Positions 16,759 to 27,121 of a DNA stretch of 64,000 bases are shown piece by piece (within the stretch, counting starts at the first letter, position 1; every line of letters starts with the position of its first letter). Under the pieces are notes generated by a model that was not told the origin of the DNA, made no database searches, and saw only the letters and a list, made by a program, of their open reading frames with translations. Made by a program: the position numbers and the translations under genes. The stretch is from Mycolicibacterium stellerae (GTDB taxonomy: Bacteria > Actinomycetota > Actinomycetes > Mycobacteriales > Mycobacteriaceae). Location of the stretch: the NCBI RefSeq assembly GCF_003719305.1, contig NZ_RARC01000008.1, positions 62,001 through 126,000 of the forward strand, written 5' to 3'.

Positions 16759-18094
16759 CCGCCCGCTTCTCGGCGAGCAACAAGCGCATGTTGTGCCCGA
16801 TGGTCCGGGCGACCAACTTCCCCGACGGGACCATGTAGAGGCTGTCCAGCAGGCTGAACCGGCGTAGAAACCATTCGGCGAGAACGGGATCCGTCTCGGC
16901 CGCGCCGAGGAACTGGTCGAACAGCTCACCCACCGGCCGGTACCACCACGGCATCCTTCCCGCGGCTCCGTGCAGTACCAGGTCCCCGATCGCGTTCATC
17001 GTCCACACCGGATACGTCGACTTCGCTGTCGCCGCGTTGAATTCGCGGGCGAGGTCCGTGTCTGGCGACTCCAGCGCCCGTTGCAGATGGCCCGCCTGCA
17101 GCGAGGTCATCGTCATGCCCTGCCCGTATGTCGGATTGAAGCTGGCGACGGCGTCGCCGAACGGCAGGATGCCCGCCGGGAAACGGTCCAGCTTGTGGTA
17201 CCGGCGCCACCGGCTGGCCGGGAATTTGTGGAACGTGACATCGCCGATGGGCTGCGCCTTGCGGACGGCCGCCGCGATGTGCGGGGGAACGATTTCGTCG
17301 GCCAGCGCGCACATCTCGGCGAAATCATGCGGCGGCTCGGCGTTGGCCACACCGAAGGTGGTCAGGCCCCAAGTGCCGTCCTCGTAACACAGCATGCCCA
17401 GCCCGCGCGTCTGGTTGCGGGATGCGCCAGAAACCACCACCTTCTCGGCGATCAGTCCGTCCGGAATGCGCAGCTGATGGGTGGCGTAGCTGATCCCGAC
17501 ATCGACACTGCCCTCGGGAGGACGGTCGAATCCCCACTGCTCCAACCAGACTGGAAGGCGGGTCCCGCGGCCTGCGGCGTCGACGACGAGATCGGCAGGT
17601 ATGTCGTCACCGGCGTCCAGCCGGACCCCGGACACCCGCTGCCGCGCCGCGTCGTACGTCGGCTCGGCCACCCCGGCCGAGACCAGCTCGACGTTGGGAA
17701 TGGCCGTGGCCTTACGGCGGATCTGCCACTCCAGGTGCGGGCGGCTGGGCACATAGGCGGTGAACTCGTCGCGCAGCACACGAGACGTACCGAGGACATG
17801 GCCTGCCCCGCCGAAGTGAATGCAGTCCGGCCGGTTCTGCAGGATCGGCACACCGCAGGCGACCATGTCGTCGAGCAGGCCGGGGAAGTGGCGTTCGAGT
17901 TCCTTGGCGCCGCGCGCCAACAACAGGTGCACGTGCCTGCCCTGCGGCACGGCCCTGCGGTTGGCGGCATCGGAGGGCAGTGCGTCGCGTTCGTAGACCG
18001 TGACCCGGTCATAAAAGTCCGACAGCACACGCGCCGCGCACATGCCGGCGATGCTCGCCCCGATGACGACAGCGTGGTTCCCACTCCGCCCCAT
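16712..18094 (-). CDS. FAD-dependent oxidoreductase (Rv3254-like monooxygenase)
   Basis: 460 residues. N-terminal Rossmann FAD motif VIGASIAGMCAARVLSDF (about residues 11-28) with the E at the end of beta-2 (TVYERDAL). The second FAD signature appears as FPAGILPFGDAVASFNPTYGQGM. The architecture is that of flavoprotein monooxygenases/dehydrogenases of the UbiH/PHBH type. The substrate is unknown. It corresponds by position to Rv3254. Its 3' end overlaps the CDF transporter gene on the opposite strand by 47 bp. Confidence 0.85.
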   Translation of the reverse strand: MGRSGNHAVVIGASIAGMCAARVLSDFYDRVTVYERDALPSDAANRRAVPQGRHVHLLLARGAKELERHFPGLLDDMVACGVPILQNRPDCIHFGGAGHVLGTSRVLRDEFTAYVPSRPHLEWQIRRKATAIPNVELVSAGVAEPTYDAARQRVSGVRLDAGDDIPADLVVDAAGRGTRLPVWLEQWGFDRPPEGSVDVGISYATHQLRIPDGLIAEKVVVSGASRNQTRGLGMLCYEDGTWGLTTFGVANAEPPHDFAEMCALADEIVPPHIAAAVRKAQPIGDVTFHKFPASRWRRYHKLDRFPAGILPFGDAVASFNPTYGQGMTMTSLQAGHLQRALESPDTDLAREFNAATAKSTYPVWTMNAIGDLVLHGAAGRMPWWYRPVGELFDQFLGAAETDPVLAEWFLRRFSLLDSLYMVPSGKLVARTIGHNMRLLLAEKRAARSRRAHDRDLVPGR

Positions 18095-18167
18095 GGGCGC
18101 CGATGGTAGTGGGTACTCAACGTGCGCCGATCTACCTTCGGATCGGCGTCACGAAAGGGTAAGGCGT

Positions 18168-19640
18168 ATGGATCGCGTATTGCTTGGCAAGCGAACGAAG
18201 TCCGTAGAGCAGTCCATCGAAGACACCGACGAGCCGGGAACCCGGTTGCGCAAGGACCTGACCTGGTGGGACTTGATCGTCTTCGGGGTGTCGGTGGTGA
18301 TCGGCGCTGGCATCTTCACCATCACCGCGTCCACCGCGGGCGGCATCGCCGGGCCTGCGATATCGATCTCGTTCATCCTCGCCGCGATCGCCTGCGGGCT
18401 CGCGGCCCTGTGCTACGCCGAGTTCGCCTCCACGGTTCCCGTCGCGGGCAGCGCCTACACCTTCTCCTACGCCAGCTTCGGCGAGGTGGTGGCCTGGATC
18501 ATCGGCTGGGACCTGGTGCTCGAGTTCGCGGTCGGCGCCGCGACCGTCGCCAAGAGCTGGTCGACGTATCTGGGTGAGGTGTTCGGTTTTGCAGGCGGTG
18601 AGATTGCACTGGGGCCGCTGACCATCGACTGGGGCGCGGTCGTCATCGTCGCGATCGTCACCACGTTGCTGGCGCTTGGCACCAAGCTGTCGTCGAACGT
18701 CAGCGCCGTCATCACCCTGATCAAGGTGGCCGTCGTCCTTGTCGTCATCGTCGTCGGGGCGTTCTACATCAAGATGTCGAACTACACCCCGTTCGTTCCG
18801 CCTGCGGAACCCGGCGGAGGCGCGGGAGAGCAGTCGTTGTTCTCGCTGCTCACCGGGGCGGGTAGCAGCAACTACGGCTGGTACGGCCTGTTGGCGGGTG
18901 CATCGATCGTGTTCTTCGCGTTCATCGGGTTCGACGTCGTCGCGACCACTGCGGAGGAGACGAAGGATCCGCAGCGCGATGTGCCCCGCGGCATCTTCGG
19001 GACGCTGGCGATCGTCACCGTGCTCTATGTCGCGGTGGCCGCGGTGCTGACCGGAATGGTCAAATACACCGAGCTTGCGAAGGCGGGCGAGGACGCCAAC
19101 CTCGCGACGGCGTTCAGCCTCAACGGCATCGACTGGGCCGCCACCCTGATCAGCGTCGGCGCGCTGGCCGGGCTGACGACGGTCGTCATGGTGTTGATCC
19201 TCGGTCAGATCCGGGTGCTGTTCGCCATGTCGCGCGACCGGCTGCTGCCGCATCAGCTGGCCCAGACCGGCTCGCACGGCACCCCGGTGAGGCTGACCAT
19301 CATCGTGGGCGTCGTCGTGGCGGCCGCGGCGGCCTTCTTCCCGATCACCAAGCTCGAAGAGATGGTCAACGTCGGGACGCTGTTCGCGTTCGTCCTGGTC
19401 TCGGCGGGTGTCATCATCCTTCGGCGTAGCCGCCCCGACCTGCACCGCGCGTTCCGGGTGCCGCTGGTGCCGTGGCTGCCGATCGCCGCGATCGTCGCCT
19501 GCCTGTGGCTGATGCTGAACCTGACGGCGCTGACCTGGATCCGCTTCCTGATCTGGATGGCGCTCGGCATGGCCGTTTACATGCTGTACGGCCGCCGCCA
19601 CTCGGCGCTCGCGCAGCGGGACGCCGCGGCTTCGGCGTGA
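18168..19640 (+). CDS. APC-family (cationic) amino-acid permease
   Basis: 490 residues from the ATG at 18168, close to Rv3253c in length and position. The APC motif LTWWDLIVFGVSVVIGAGIF opens the first membrane segment, and FFAFIGFDVVATTAEETKDPQRD is the conserved cytoplasmic loop of cationic amino-acid transporters. Twelve or more hydrophobic segments are visible. It probably imports amino acids with protons or by exchange. It is divergent from the FAD monooxygenase and about 110 bp before alkB; the two are not obviously linked in function. Confidence 0.88.
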   Translation: MDRVLLGKRTKSVEQSIEDTDEPGTRLRKDLTWWDLIVFGVSVVIGAGIFTITASTAGGIAGPAISISFILAAIACGLAALCYAEFASTVPVAGSAYTFSYASFGEVVAWIIGWDLVLEFAVGAATVAKSWSTYLGEVFGFAGGEIALGPLTIDWGAVVIVAIVTTLLALGTKLSSNVSAVITLIKVAVVLVVIVVGAFYIKMSNYTPFVPPAEPGGGAGEQSLFSLLTGAGSSNYGWYGLLAGASIVFFAFIGFDVVATTAEETKDPQRDVPRGIFGTLAIVTVLYVAVAAVLTGMVKYTELAKAGEDANLATAFSLNGIDWAATLISVGALAGLTTVVMVLILGQIRVLFAMSRDRLLPHQLAQTGSHGTPVRLTIIVGVVVAAAAAFFPITKLEEMVNVGTLFAFVLVSAGVIILRRSRPDLHRAFRVPLVPWLPIAAIVACLWLMLNLTALTWIRFLIWMALGMAVYMLYGRRHSALAQRDAAASA

Positions 19641-19709
19641 CTGGTTGCGGCCACGAGCGCACCTAAACCGCCGAAATCATGGAAGGCGAGTTTACAAAGT
19701 AAGCGTCTG

Positions 19710-19742
19710 TGTCTAGACAGCGTACAAAAGTCGTCCTATAGT
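19710..19742 (+). promoter_or_regulatory. alkB promoter with palindromic operator candidate
   Basis: -35 TAGACA (19714-19719), a 17-bp spacer and -10 TATAGT (19737-19742). The perfect palindrome TGTCTAGACA (19710-19719) covers the -35. The -10 ends 7 bp before the alkB ATG, so transcription would start at or next to the A of ATG: a leaderless mRNA. The palindrome is a candidate site for the TetR repressor AlkX encoded at the end of the operon. Confidence 0.6.
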
Positions 19743-19749
19743 CAAGTGC

Positions 19750-20979
19750 ATGAATCGAGGCAACGTCGCACTTTCACAAACCGAAATCGACCAGTGGCGG
19801 GATAAGAAACGGCATCTGTGGCTGATGGGGCTGATCGCCCCGACCGCGTTGTTCGTGATGATGCCGCTGGTGTGGGCGTTCAACCAGTGGGGTTGGCATG
19901 TCGCGGCCCAGGTGCCGTTCTGGATCGGGCCGATTCTGCTCTACATCCTGTTGCCCGCGCTCGACCTGCGGTTCGGGCCTGACGGCCAGAACCCGCCCGA
20001 CGAAGTGATGGAGCGGTTGGAGAACGACAAGTACTACCGCTACTGCACCTACATCTACATCCCGTTCCAGTACGCCAGCGTCATCTTCGGCGCCTATCTG
20101 TTCACCGCGTCCGACCTCAGCTGGCTGGGGTTTGACGGTGGGCTCGGCTGGCCGGCCAAGATCGGGCTCGCCCTGTCGGTCGGGGTCCTCGGCGGGGTCG
20201 GCATCAACACCGCCCACGAGATGGGCCACAAGAAGGACGAGCTGGAGCGCTGGCTGAGCAAGATCACGCTGGCCCAAACCTGCTACGGCCACTTCTACAT
20301 CGAGCACAACCGCGGCCATCACGTCCGCGTCGCCACCCCGGAGGATCCCGCGTCGGCCCGGTTCGGTGAGACGTTCTGGGAGTTCCTGCCGCGCAGCGTG
20401 TGGGGCAGCGCGAAGTCGTCGTGGGAGCTGGAGGCCAAGCGGCTGCGGCGGGCGGGCAAGAGCCCGTGGCACTGGTCCAACGACGTGCTCAACGCGTGGG
20501 CGATGTCGATCGTGCTGTACGGCGTCCTGATCGCCGTGTTCGGTCTCGCGCTCATCCCGTATGTCGTCATCTCAGCGGTGTTCGGCTTCACGCTGCTGGA
20601 GACCGTCAACTACCTGGAGCACTACGGGCTGCTGCGGCAGAAGCTCGAGAGCGGCCGCTACGAGCGCTGCGCGCCGGTGCACAGCTGGAACTCCGACCAC
20701 ATCGTCACCAACCTGTTCCTGTACCACCTGCAGCGGCACAGCGATCACCACGCCAACCCGACCAGGCGCTATCAGACGCTGCGCAGCATGGAAGGTGCGC
20801 CCAACCTGCCCAGCGGCTACGCGTCGATGATCGGCCTGACGTACTTCCCGCCGCTGTGGCGCAAGGTGATGGATCACCGGGTGCTCGCGCACTACGACGG
20901 CGACATCACCCGGGTGAATATGTCGCCGCGCATGCGGGACAAGATGCTGGCCCGCTACGGCGCGGGGGTGCCGCAGTGA
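19750..20979 (+). CDS. alkB: Alkane 1-monooxygenase
   Basis: 409 residues, membrane-bound non-haem di-iron hydroxylase. Paired hydrophobic segments surround the His boxes HEMGHKK, EHNRGHH and LQRHSDHHA, and the NYLEHYG motif is present, all diagnostic of AlkB. It oxidises the terminal carbon of medium to long n-alkanes using electrons from rubredoxin. The stop overlaps the rubA start (GTGA at 20976-20979), and rubB and the TetR gene alkX follow, giving the operon alkB-rubA-rubB-alkX seen across mycobacteria. Regulation is discussed under the promoter entry. Confidence 0.95.
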   Translation: MNRGNVALSQTEIDQWRDKKRHLWLMGLIAPTALFVMMPLVWAFNQWGWHVAAQVPFWIGPILLYILLPALDLRFGPDGQNPPDEVMERLENDKYYRYCTYIYIPFQYASVIFGAYLFTASDLSWLGFDGGLGWPAKIGLALSVGVLGGVGINTAHEMGHKKDELERWLSKITLAQTCYGHFYIEHNRGHHVRVATPEDPASARFGETFWEFLPRSVWGSAKSSWELEAKRLRRAGKSPWHWSNDVLNAWAMSIVLYGVLIAVFGLALIPYVVISAVFGFTLLETVNYLEHYGLLRQKLESGRYERCAPVHSWNSDHIVTNLFLYHLQRHSDHHANPTRRYQTLRSMEGAPNLPSGYASMIGLTYFPPLWRKVMDHRVLAHYDGDITRVNMSPRMRDKMLARYGAGVPQ

Positions 20980-21146
20980 GCACCTATCGCTGCCCCGGTT
21001 GCGACTACACCTACGACGAGTCGAAAGGTGCTCCGCGCGAGGGGTTTCCGGCGGGAACGGGATGGAGCGAGATACCCGACGACTGGACCTGCCCCGACTG
21101 TGCGGTCCGCGAGAAGGTGGACTTCGAACCGGCTCGAGTTCATTGA
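20976..21146 (+). CDS. rubA: Rubredoxin RubA
   Basis: 56 residues, GTG start overlapping the alkB stop. Two CxxC iron sites: CPGC near residue 6 and CPDC near residue 39, with the conserved WTCPDC context. It carries electrons to AlkB from a rubredoxin reductase that is not encoded nearby. A 107-bp gap separates it from rubB, larger than other gaps in this operon; I see no clear structure in that gap. Confidence 0.93.
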   Translation: MSTYRCPGCDYTYDESKGAPREGFPAGTGWSEIPDDWTCPDCAVREKVDFEPARVH

Positions 21147-21253
21147 CACTGCGCTGAGGGCGCAAAAGTGCGAGAGAACCACCCCTCACCGCAGAGTCGA
21201 CGCAAGCAGCAACCCAAGACGCGAGCAAGCAACCCAACCAGGAAGGAAATCTC

Positions 21254-21436
21254 ATGAACGACTACAAGCTGTTCGTCTGCGTGCAGTGCGGCTTCGAGTA
21301 CGACGAGGAGAAGGGTTGGCCGGAGGACGGAATCGCCCCCGGCACCAGGTGGGACGACATCCCCGACGACTGGAGCTGCCCGGACTGCGGCGCGGCCAAG
21401 TCCGATTTCGAGATGGTCGAGGTCGCCCGCTCTTGA
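21254..21436 (+). CDS. rubB: Rubredoxin RubB
   Basis: 60 residues, ATG start with SD AGGAAGGAAA just upstream. Iron ligands are CVQC near residue 10 and CPDC near residue 43, in the usual [13 protein letters not shown] context. It is a paralogue of RubA. Two rubredoxins after alkB are standard in mycobacteria and rhodococci, and only one is usually competent to support alkane hydroxylation (AlkG2 type). Its stop overlaps the alkX start region. Confidence 0.93.
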   Translation: MNDYKLFVCVQCGFEYDEEKGWPEDGIAPGTRWDDIPDDWSCPDCGAAKSDFEMVEVARS

Positions 21437-22077
21437 GCGTTACCGTTGCGGCTGTGAACGAGGGTCGGACCGCGCAGCGCATCCCCTACGCCGAGGCGTC
21501 GAGGGTGCTGCTGCGCGATTCGATTCTGGACGGCATGCGCGACCTGCTTCTGACCCGGGACTGGTCGTCGATCACCTTGTCGGCGGTCGCGAGCGCGGCA
21601 GGCATCAGCAGGCAGACCATCTACAACGAGTTCGGCTCGCGGCAGGGCCTGGCGCAGGGCTACGCGATGCGACTGGCCGACCGTCTCGTCGACGCCGTCG
21701 AGAAGGCGATCAACGGCAACGTCGGCGACATCTACGCCGCCTTCCTGGAGGGTTTCCGGGACTTCTTCACCGAGTCGGCCGCCGACCCGCTGGTCATCTC
21801 GCTGCTGACCGGCGGTACCAAGCCCGACCTGCTGCAGCTCATCACCACCGACAGCGGCCCGATCATCTCCCACTGCTCGTCACGGCTGACGTCGACGTTC
21901 ATGCACAGCTGGCTGCGCGCCAGCGAGGAGGACTCCGGCGTGCTGTCGCGGGCCATCGTGCGGTTGTGTATGAGCTACGTCTCGATGCCGCCCGAGGCCG
22001 ACCACGATGTGGCCCGCGACCTGGCACGTCTCATGACACCATTCGCCGAACGGTACGGTGTCATCGAATCGGATTAG
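21433..22077 (+). CDS. alkX: TetR-family regulator AlkX
   Basis: 214 residues if translation begins at the TTG that overlaps the rubB stop (TTGA, 21433-21436); a GTG at 21454 would give 207 residues. The N-terminal helix-turn-helix is clear ([27 protein letters not shown]), and the C-terminal ligand domain is all-helical. In mycobacteria AlkX represses the alkane operon. Being last in the operon it would autoregulate. The palindrome at the alkB -35 is the natural operator candidate. Confidence 0.88.
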   Translation: MSVTVAAVNEGRTAQRIPYAEASRVLLRDSILDGMRDLLLTRDWSSITLSAVASAAGISRQTIYNEFGSRQGLAQGYAMRLADRLVDAVEKAINGNVGDIYAAFLEGFRDFFTESAADPLVISLLTGGTKPDLLQLITTDSGPIISHCSSRLTSTFMHSWLRASEEDSGVLSRAIVRLCMSYVSMPPEADHDVARDLARLMTPFAERYGVIESD

Positions 22078-22084
22078 CCGCGGC

Positions 22085-22114
22085 TTGGGACGGCGAGGCC
22101 GTGCGAGCTAATAT
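22085..22114 (+). promoter_or_regulatory. Candidate sahH promoter
   Basis: TTGGGA (22085-22090), an 18-bp spacer and TAATAT (22109-22114) give a plausible SigA promoter in the alkX-sahH gap. A repeated AGCTAA element (22106 and 22122) flanks the -10. Transcription would start near 22121, 30 bp before the sahH ATG. Confidence 0.4.
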
Positions 22115-22150
22115 GTAACCAAGCTAACTAATTGCGCGGGGAGATTGAGT

Positions 22151-23623
<1,473 letters not shown>

Positions 23624-23724
23624 TCAGACGCTCGAGACTGTCCGCGGCTTCGCATGGGCCCAGGCAGATCGCGGAAAGTCCGAAAACCGCGCACTGTCCG
23701 CAATGTCGTCGATAGGGTCGGCCC

Positions 23725-25041
23725 GTGGGTCGGGCAGCGGTGGGGGTTCTGCTCACGCTGCTGTTGATCGGGTCGGTCGGGATCGCGCCGCCTGTACTCG
23801 CCGACGATCCGACGAACGATGCGCACGATCCGTACTTCAACGAAGACGAGTATCAGGAGTTCTACACCCCGCCCGACCCGCTTCCGCCTGGCGCACCGGG
23901 TGACCTGATCCGGGCGGAGCCGTCCCGGTTGGTGCTCGAGCCGTCCGGTCAACTCGGCATGATCATGGCCGACGCGACCCGAATCATGTACCGCAGCACC
24001 GATGTTCACGGCAATCCCATGGCGGTCACCGGCACGTACTTCGAACCGTATAACGACTGGCCCGGCGGCGGGCCGCGTCCGCTGCTCGTGTACGGGCCCG
24101 GCACCCAGGGTCAGGGTGACCAGTGCGCGCCCTCGCGTCAGTTCAACCAGGGCATCCACTGGCGGCCGTACCTGGACCTCGCCTTCAACTACGAGGAGCT
24201 GTTCGTCTCGACGATGGTCGCGCGCGGGTTCGCGATCGTGATGACGGACTACCAGGGCCTCGGCACACCGGGCCTGCACACCTACGTCGGCCGCGTGCCA
24301 CAGGGCAACGCGATGCTCGACGCGGCCCGCGCCGCCAAACGGTTGCCGGACACCTCGCTGAACCCCGATGGCCCGCTTGCGTTCTGGGGTTACTCGCAGG
24401 GCGGCGGCGCGGCGGCGTCGGCCGCCGAACTCGCGCCGTCGTATGCACCGGAGCTCAAGGTCGTCGGCACCTACGCGGGCGCGCCGCCCGCCGATCTCAA
24501 GGAACTCTTTCCCTACGCCGACGGCAGCGTCCTGGTCGGCGCCGTCGGCTATGCGCTCAACTCGGTCATCACGGCCTACCCCGAGCACGCCGACGCGATC
24601 CGCGCGAAGTTGACGCCCCGCGGCGAGGACTTCATCTTCAAGGTGGCCGATCAGTGTGTCGCCGAGACGCTCACGAAGTTCATGTTCCGCCATCTGCAGC
24701 CCTACTTCAACGAGGACATCAACCAGCTCGTCAACGAAGAACCGTTTTCCTCCCTGTTCGACGAGCAACGACTCGGCCGCTTCAAACCCAATGCGCCCGT
24801 GATGATCCTGAGCAATCGTTACGACCCGTTGGTCCCGTGGACCGGCGCCAACCAGCTCGGCCGCGACTGGTGCGCACAGGGGGCCGATGTGCAGTTCTTC
24901 ACCAACGAAGAACCGCCGTTCCTCAACAAGGCGATCATCAACCACGCACTGCCGATGCTCGTCGACGGTGAACGCGGCATGCAGTGGATCGCCGACCGGT
25001 TCAACGGACTACCGACCACACCCAACTGCGACGAGTTCTAG
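23725..25041 (+). CDS. Secreted lipase-family protein
   Basis: 438 residues, GTG start. A Sec signal peptide spans about residues 1-26 (VGVLLTLLLIGSVGIAPPVLA), with likely cleavage before DDPTND. The alpha/beta-hydrolase nucleophile elbow is GYSQGG (S224), with candidate acid in NRYDPLVPW and His in NHALPML. This is the secretory lipase (LIP) family, common in mycobacteria, acting on acylglycerols or other esters outside the cell. It is inserted between sahH and tmk relative to M. tuberculosis. Codon use looks like its neighbours, so recent transfer is not evident. Confidence 0.88.
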   Translation: MGRAAVGVLLTLLLIGSVGIAPPVLADDPTNDAHDPYFNEDEYQEFYTPPDPLPPGAPGDLIRAEPSRLVLEPSGQLGMIMADATRIMYRSTDVHGNPMAVTGTYFEPYNDWPGGGPRPLLVYGPGTQGQGDQCAPSRQFNQGIHWRPYLDLAFNYEELFVSTMVARGFAIVMTDYQGLGTPGLHTYVGRVPQGNAMLDAARAAKRLPDTSLNPDGPLAFWGYSQGGGAAASAAELAPSYAPELKVVGTYAGAPPADLKELFPYADGSVLVGAVGYALNSVITAYPEHADAIRAKLTPRGEDFIFKVADQCVAETLTKFMFRHLQPYFNEDINQLVNEEPFSSLFDEQRLGRFKPNAPVMILSNRYDPLVPWTGANQLGRDWCAQGADVQFFTNEEPPFLNKAIINHALPMLVDGERGMQWIADRFNGLPTTPNCDEF

Positions 25042-25105
25042 GGCGGTAGCGCCCGTGGCCGCCCTGCCCCTTCGCGGACGTGACGATCGAGGTGCCCGCC
25101 TCTGC

Positions 25106-25156
25106 GCGACAAAGTCGCTAGCACTTAGCGATCCAACGTTTTGGCGACAAAGTCGC
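25106..25156. repeat. Two identical GCGAC-AAA-GTCGC palindromes
   Basis: The 13-bp hairpin sequence GCGACAAAGTCGC occurs at 25106-25118 and again at 25144-25156, with a third dyad CGCTA-N5-TAGCG between them. The pair lies in the 216-bp convergent gap between the lipase and the hemophore-like gene. It could act as a bidirectional terminator or as a protein-binding site. Confidence 0.55.
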
Positions 25157-25257
25157 TCGAAGGCGGGCGGCCGAACGAAAGGGCCAGTCGACGTCGAAGG
25201 GAGCACCGTGTCGACGCCGCACGCCGTTCGTCCGAGACCGGTGCGCGGCGGCGAGTT

Positions 25258-25614
25258 CTAGGGAGTCGGAGGCGGCGGGGGGGCCGGGTTGCCGCAGCGA
25301 TTCTTGATGTCCATCAGCGGCTGCCGGATAGCGGTCAGGTCCGCCTTTGTCTTCGGGTGCGCCTTCATGTACGCCTGCACCTTCGGCGTCGACTGGTCGC
25401 GCGTCAACCCTTCGAGGCTGTTGTAGAAGTTGTTCACGTCGGGATGGCCGAAGAGGTAGTCGGCCGTCGCCTGCTGCACACCGGCCCGCGCGAATTCCAG
25501 ATCGGCGGCACTGCAGTTGGGCGGGTTGGCGTTGGGGTCCTCGTTGGCGTACGCCAGCGGAGTGCCTGCGAACAGCGCCGCGCCGATCATCGCGGTACAC
25601 ACGAAGAGCTTCAT
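25258..25614 (-). CDS. Hemophore-related secreted protein
   Basis: 118 residues. A signal peptide spans about residues 1-23 (LFVCTAMIGAALFAGTPLAYA). The mature part has the mycobacterial haem-binding family pattern: an early Cys (NPPNCSAADLEFAR), a helical core (VQQATADYLFGHPDVNNFYNSL), a late Cys (NRCGNPAP) and a Pro-rich tail. The two cysteines probably form a disulfide. The family includes Rv0203, which passes haem to MmpL3/MmpL11 for iron uptake. No MmpL gene is nearby. Haem binding is inferred from family membership. Confidence 0.78.
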   Translation of the reverse strand: MKLFVCTAMIGAALFAGTPLAYANEDPNANPPNCSAADLEFARAGVQQATADYLFGHPDVNNFYNSLEGLTRDQSTPKVQAYMKAHPKTKADLTAIRQPLMDIKNRCGNPAPPPPPTP

Positions 25615-25707
25615 ACCTCTTAGTTTTGAGCACGCTGTGTCCCGCTGCGCCGATCACAAGCAGTCTCGCAGGAAACCTGAAGAGAACCAGAGGGTTACGC
25701 TCGCGGC

Positions 25708-26337
25708 GTGCTCATCGCGATAGAGGGTGTCGACGGTGCGGGCAAGCGCACCCTGACCCAGGGCCTACGCGCGGCGTTCGAGGGCGACGGCAGGACCGTG
25801 GCAAGCCTGTCGTTTCCCCGCTACGGCCAGTCGGTGCCCGCCGACATCGCCGCCGAGGCGCTTCACGGCCAGCACGGCGACCTGTCGGGCTCGGTGTATG
25901 CGATGGCCGTGCTCTTCGCCATGGACCGCGCCGGTGCGCGCGAGGAGATCGAACTCCTACACACGGAGTACGACGTGCTGATCCTCGATCGCTGGGTCGC
26001 CTCCAACGCCGCCTACAGCGCGGCACGTCTGCACCAGGACTCCGACGGCGATGTGGTGGCATGGGTGCGCGAACTCGAGTACGGACGGTTGCGGCTACCG
26101 GTACCCGACTGGCAGGTGCTGCTCGACGTGCCTGCCGAGCTGGCCGCCGAGCGCGCGGAGCACCGCGCCAACACCGAAGCCGACCGGGCGAAGGACGCCT
26201 ATGAGCGCGACGACGGCCTGCAGCGGCGTACCGGCCTGGTCTACTCGGAGCTGGCAGCGACGGGCTGGGTTGGCCGGTGGTTCGTGGCCGGACCGCACAT
26301 CGACGGCGCCGCGCTAGCTGCCGAGCTGGGTAAATAG
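25708..26337 (+). CDS. tmk: Thymidylate kinase
   Basis: 209 residues, GTG start. P-loop GVDGAGKRT at residues 7-15 and the DRX motif as DRWVASNAAYSAAR, where M. tuberculosis has DRY. The lid region is EADRAKDAYERD. It phosphorylates dTMP to dTDP for DNA synthesis. It lies 48 bp before mtrA, as in M. tuberculosis (Rv3247c-Rv3246c), so it may share transcription with mtrAB. Confidence 0.94.
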   Translation: MLIAIEGVDGAGKRTLTQGLRAAFEGDGRTVASLSFPRYGQSVPADIAAEALHGQHGDLSGSVYAMAVLFAMDRAGAREEIELLHTEYDVLILDRWVASNAAYSAARLHQDSDGDVVAWVRELEYGRLRLPVPDWQVLLDVPAELAAERAEHRANTEADRAKDAYERDDGLQRRTGLVYSELAATGWVGRWFVAGPHIDGAALAAELGK

Positions 26338-26385
26338 CCGACTCGCGGGCGCGCTATCAGCGATTTATCGCGATTTGGTGACACC

Positions 26386-27072
26386 ATGGACTCCATGAGG
26401 CAAAGGATTCTGGTCGTCGACGACGACCCTTCGCTCGCCGAGATGCTGACGATCGTGCTGCGCGGTGAAGGGTTCGACACCGCAGTCATCGGCGACGGCA
26501 CCCAGGCGCTCACCGCCGTGCGCGAGTTGCGGCCCGATCTGGTCCTGCTGGACCTGATGCTGCCCGGCATGAACGGAATCGACGTATGCCGTGTGCTGCG
26601 CGCCGACTCCGGGGTGCCGATCGTGATGCTGACGGCCAAGACCGACACCGTTGACGTGGTGTTGGGCCTCGAGTCCGGCGCCGACGACTACGTGATGAAG
26701 CCCTTCAAGCCGAAGGAGCTGGTCGCCCGTGTGCGCGCCCGGCTGCGCCGCAACGAAGACGAGCCAGCCGAGATGCTTTCCATCGCCGATGTGGACATCG
26801 ACGTACCCGCCCACAAGGTGACCCGGCAAGGCGAGCAGATTTCGCTGACACCGCTGGAGTTCGACCTGTTGGTGGCGCTGGCACGCAAACCGCGGCAGGT
26901 GTTTACTCGTGATGTGCTTCTCGAACAGGTGTGGGGCTACCGGCACCCCGCCGACACCCGTTTGGTGAACGTGCATGTCCAACGTCTGCGGGCGAAGGTC
27001 GAGAAGGATCCTGAGAATCCGCAAGTTGTGCTGACTGTTCGAGGAGTGGGATACAAGGCCGGACCTCCGTGA
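26386..27072 (+). CDS. mtrA: Response regulator MtrA
   Basis: 228 residues, nearly identical to the M. tuberculosis protein as I recall it. The receiver domain has the acidic pocket VDDDPS, phospho-acceptor D56 (VLLDLMLPG) and the conserved Lys in VMKPFKPKE. The C-terminal OmpR-type winged helix is intact ([33 protein letters not shown]). MtrA controls cell division, rpf and wall-hydrolase genes and dnaA. Its TGA stop overlaps the GTG of a micro-ORF that runs exactly to the mtrB start. Confidence 0.97.
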   Translation: MDSMRQRILVVDDDPSLAEMLTIVLRGEGFDTAVIGDGTQALTAVRELRPDLVLLDLMLPGMNGIDVCRVLRADSGVPIVMLTAKTDTVDVVLGLESGADDYVMKPFKPKELVARVRARLRRNEDEPAEMLSIADVDIDVPAHKVTRQGEQISLTPLEFDLLVALARKPRQVFTRDVLLEQVWGYRHPADTRLVNVHVQRLRAKVEKDPENPQVVLTVRGVGYKAGPP

Positions 27073-27121
27073 GTTTGCGCGGCTCAGCCGCGGTCGTGAG
27101 TTTGCGCGGCTCAGCCGCGGT
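27068..27121 (+). repeat. Exact 27-bp tandem duplication at the mtrA-mtrB junction
   Basis: Two identical units (27068-27094 and 27095-27121), beginning at the mtrA stop codon. Each holds a CGCGGC-TCA-GCCGCG hairpin (first copy 27078-27092). Since 27 is a multiple of three, the duplication is in frame with the micro-ORF described next. Confidence 0.95.

Noticed and set aside
18132..19601. 489-residue open frame antisense to the permease
   Set aside because: Very high Arg/Asp/Gln content without hydrophobic or domain structure.
25201..25260. GCGAGTTCTAGGG near 25250 resembles the lipase end (GACGAGTTCTAGGG), as if a second gene end were present
   Set aside because: Only about 13 bp match and no coding sequence similar to the lipase precedes it; may be chance.
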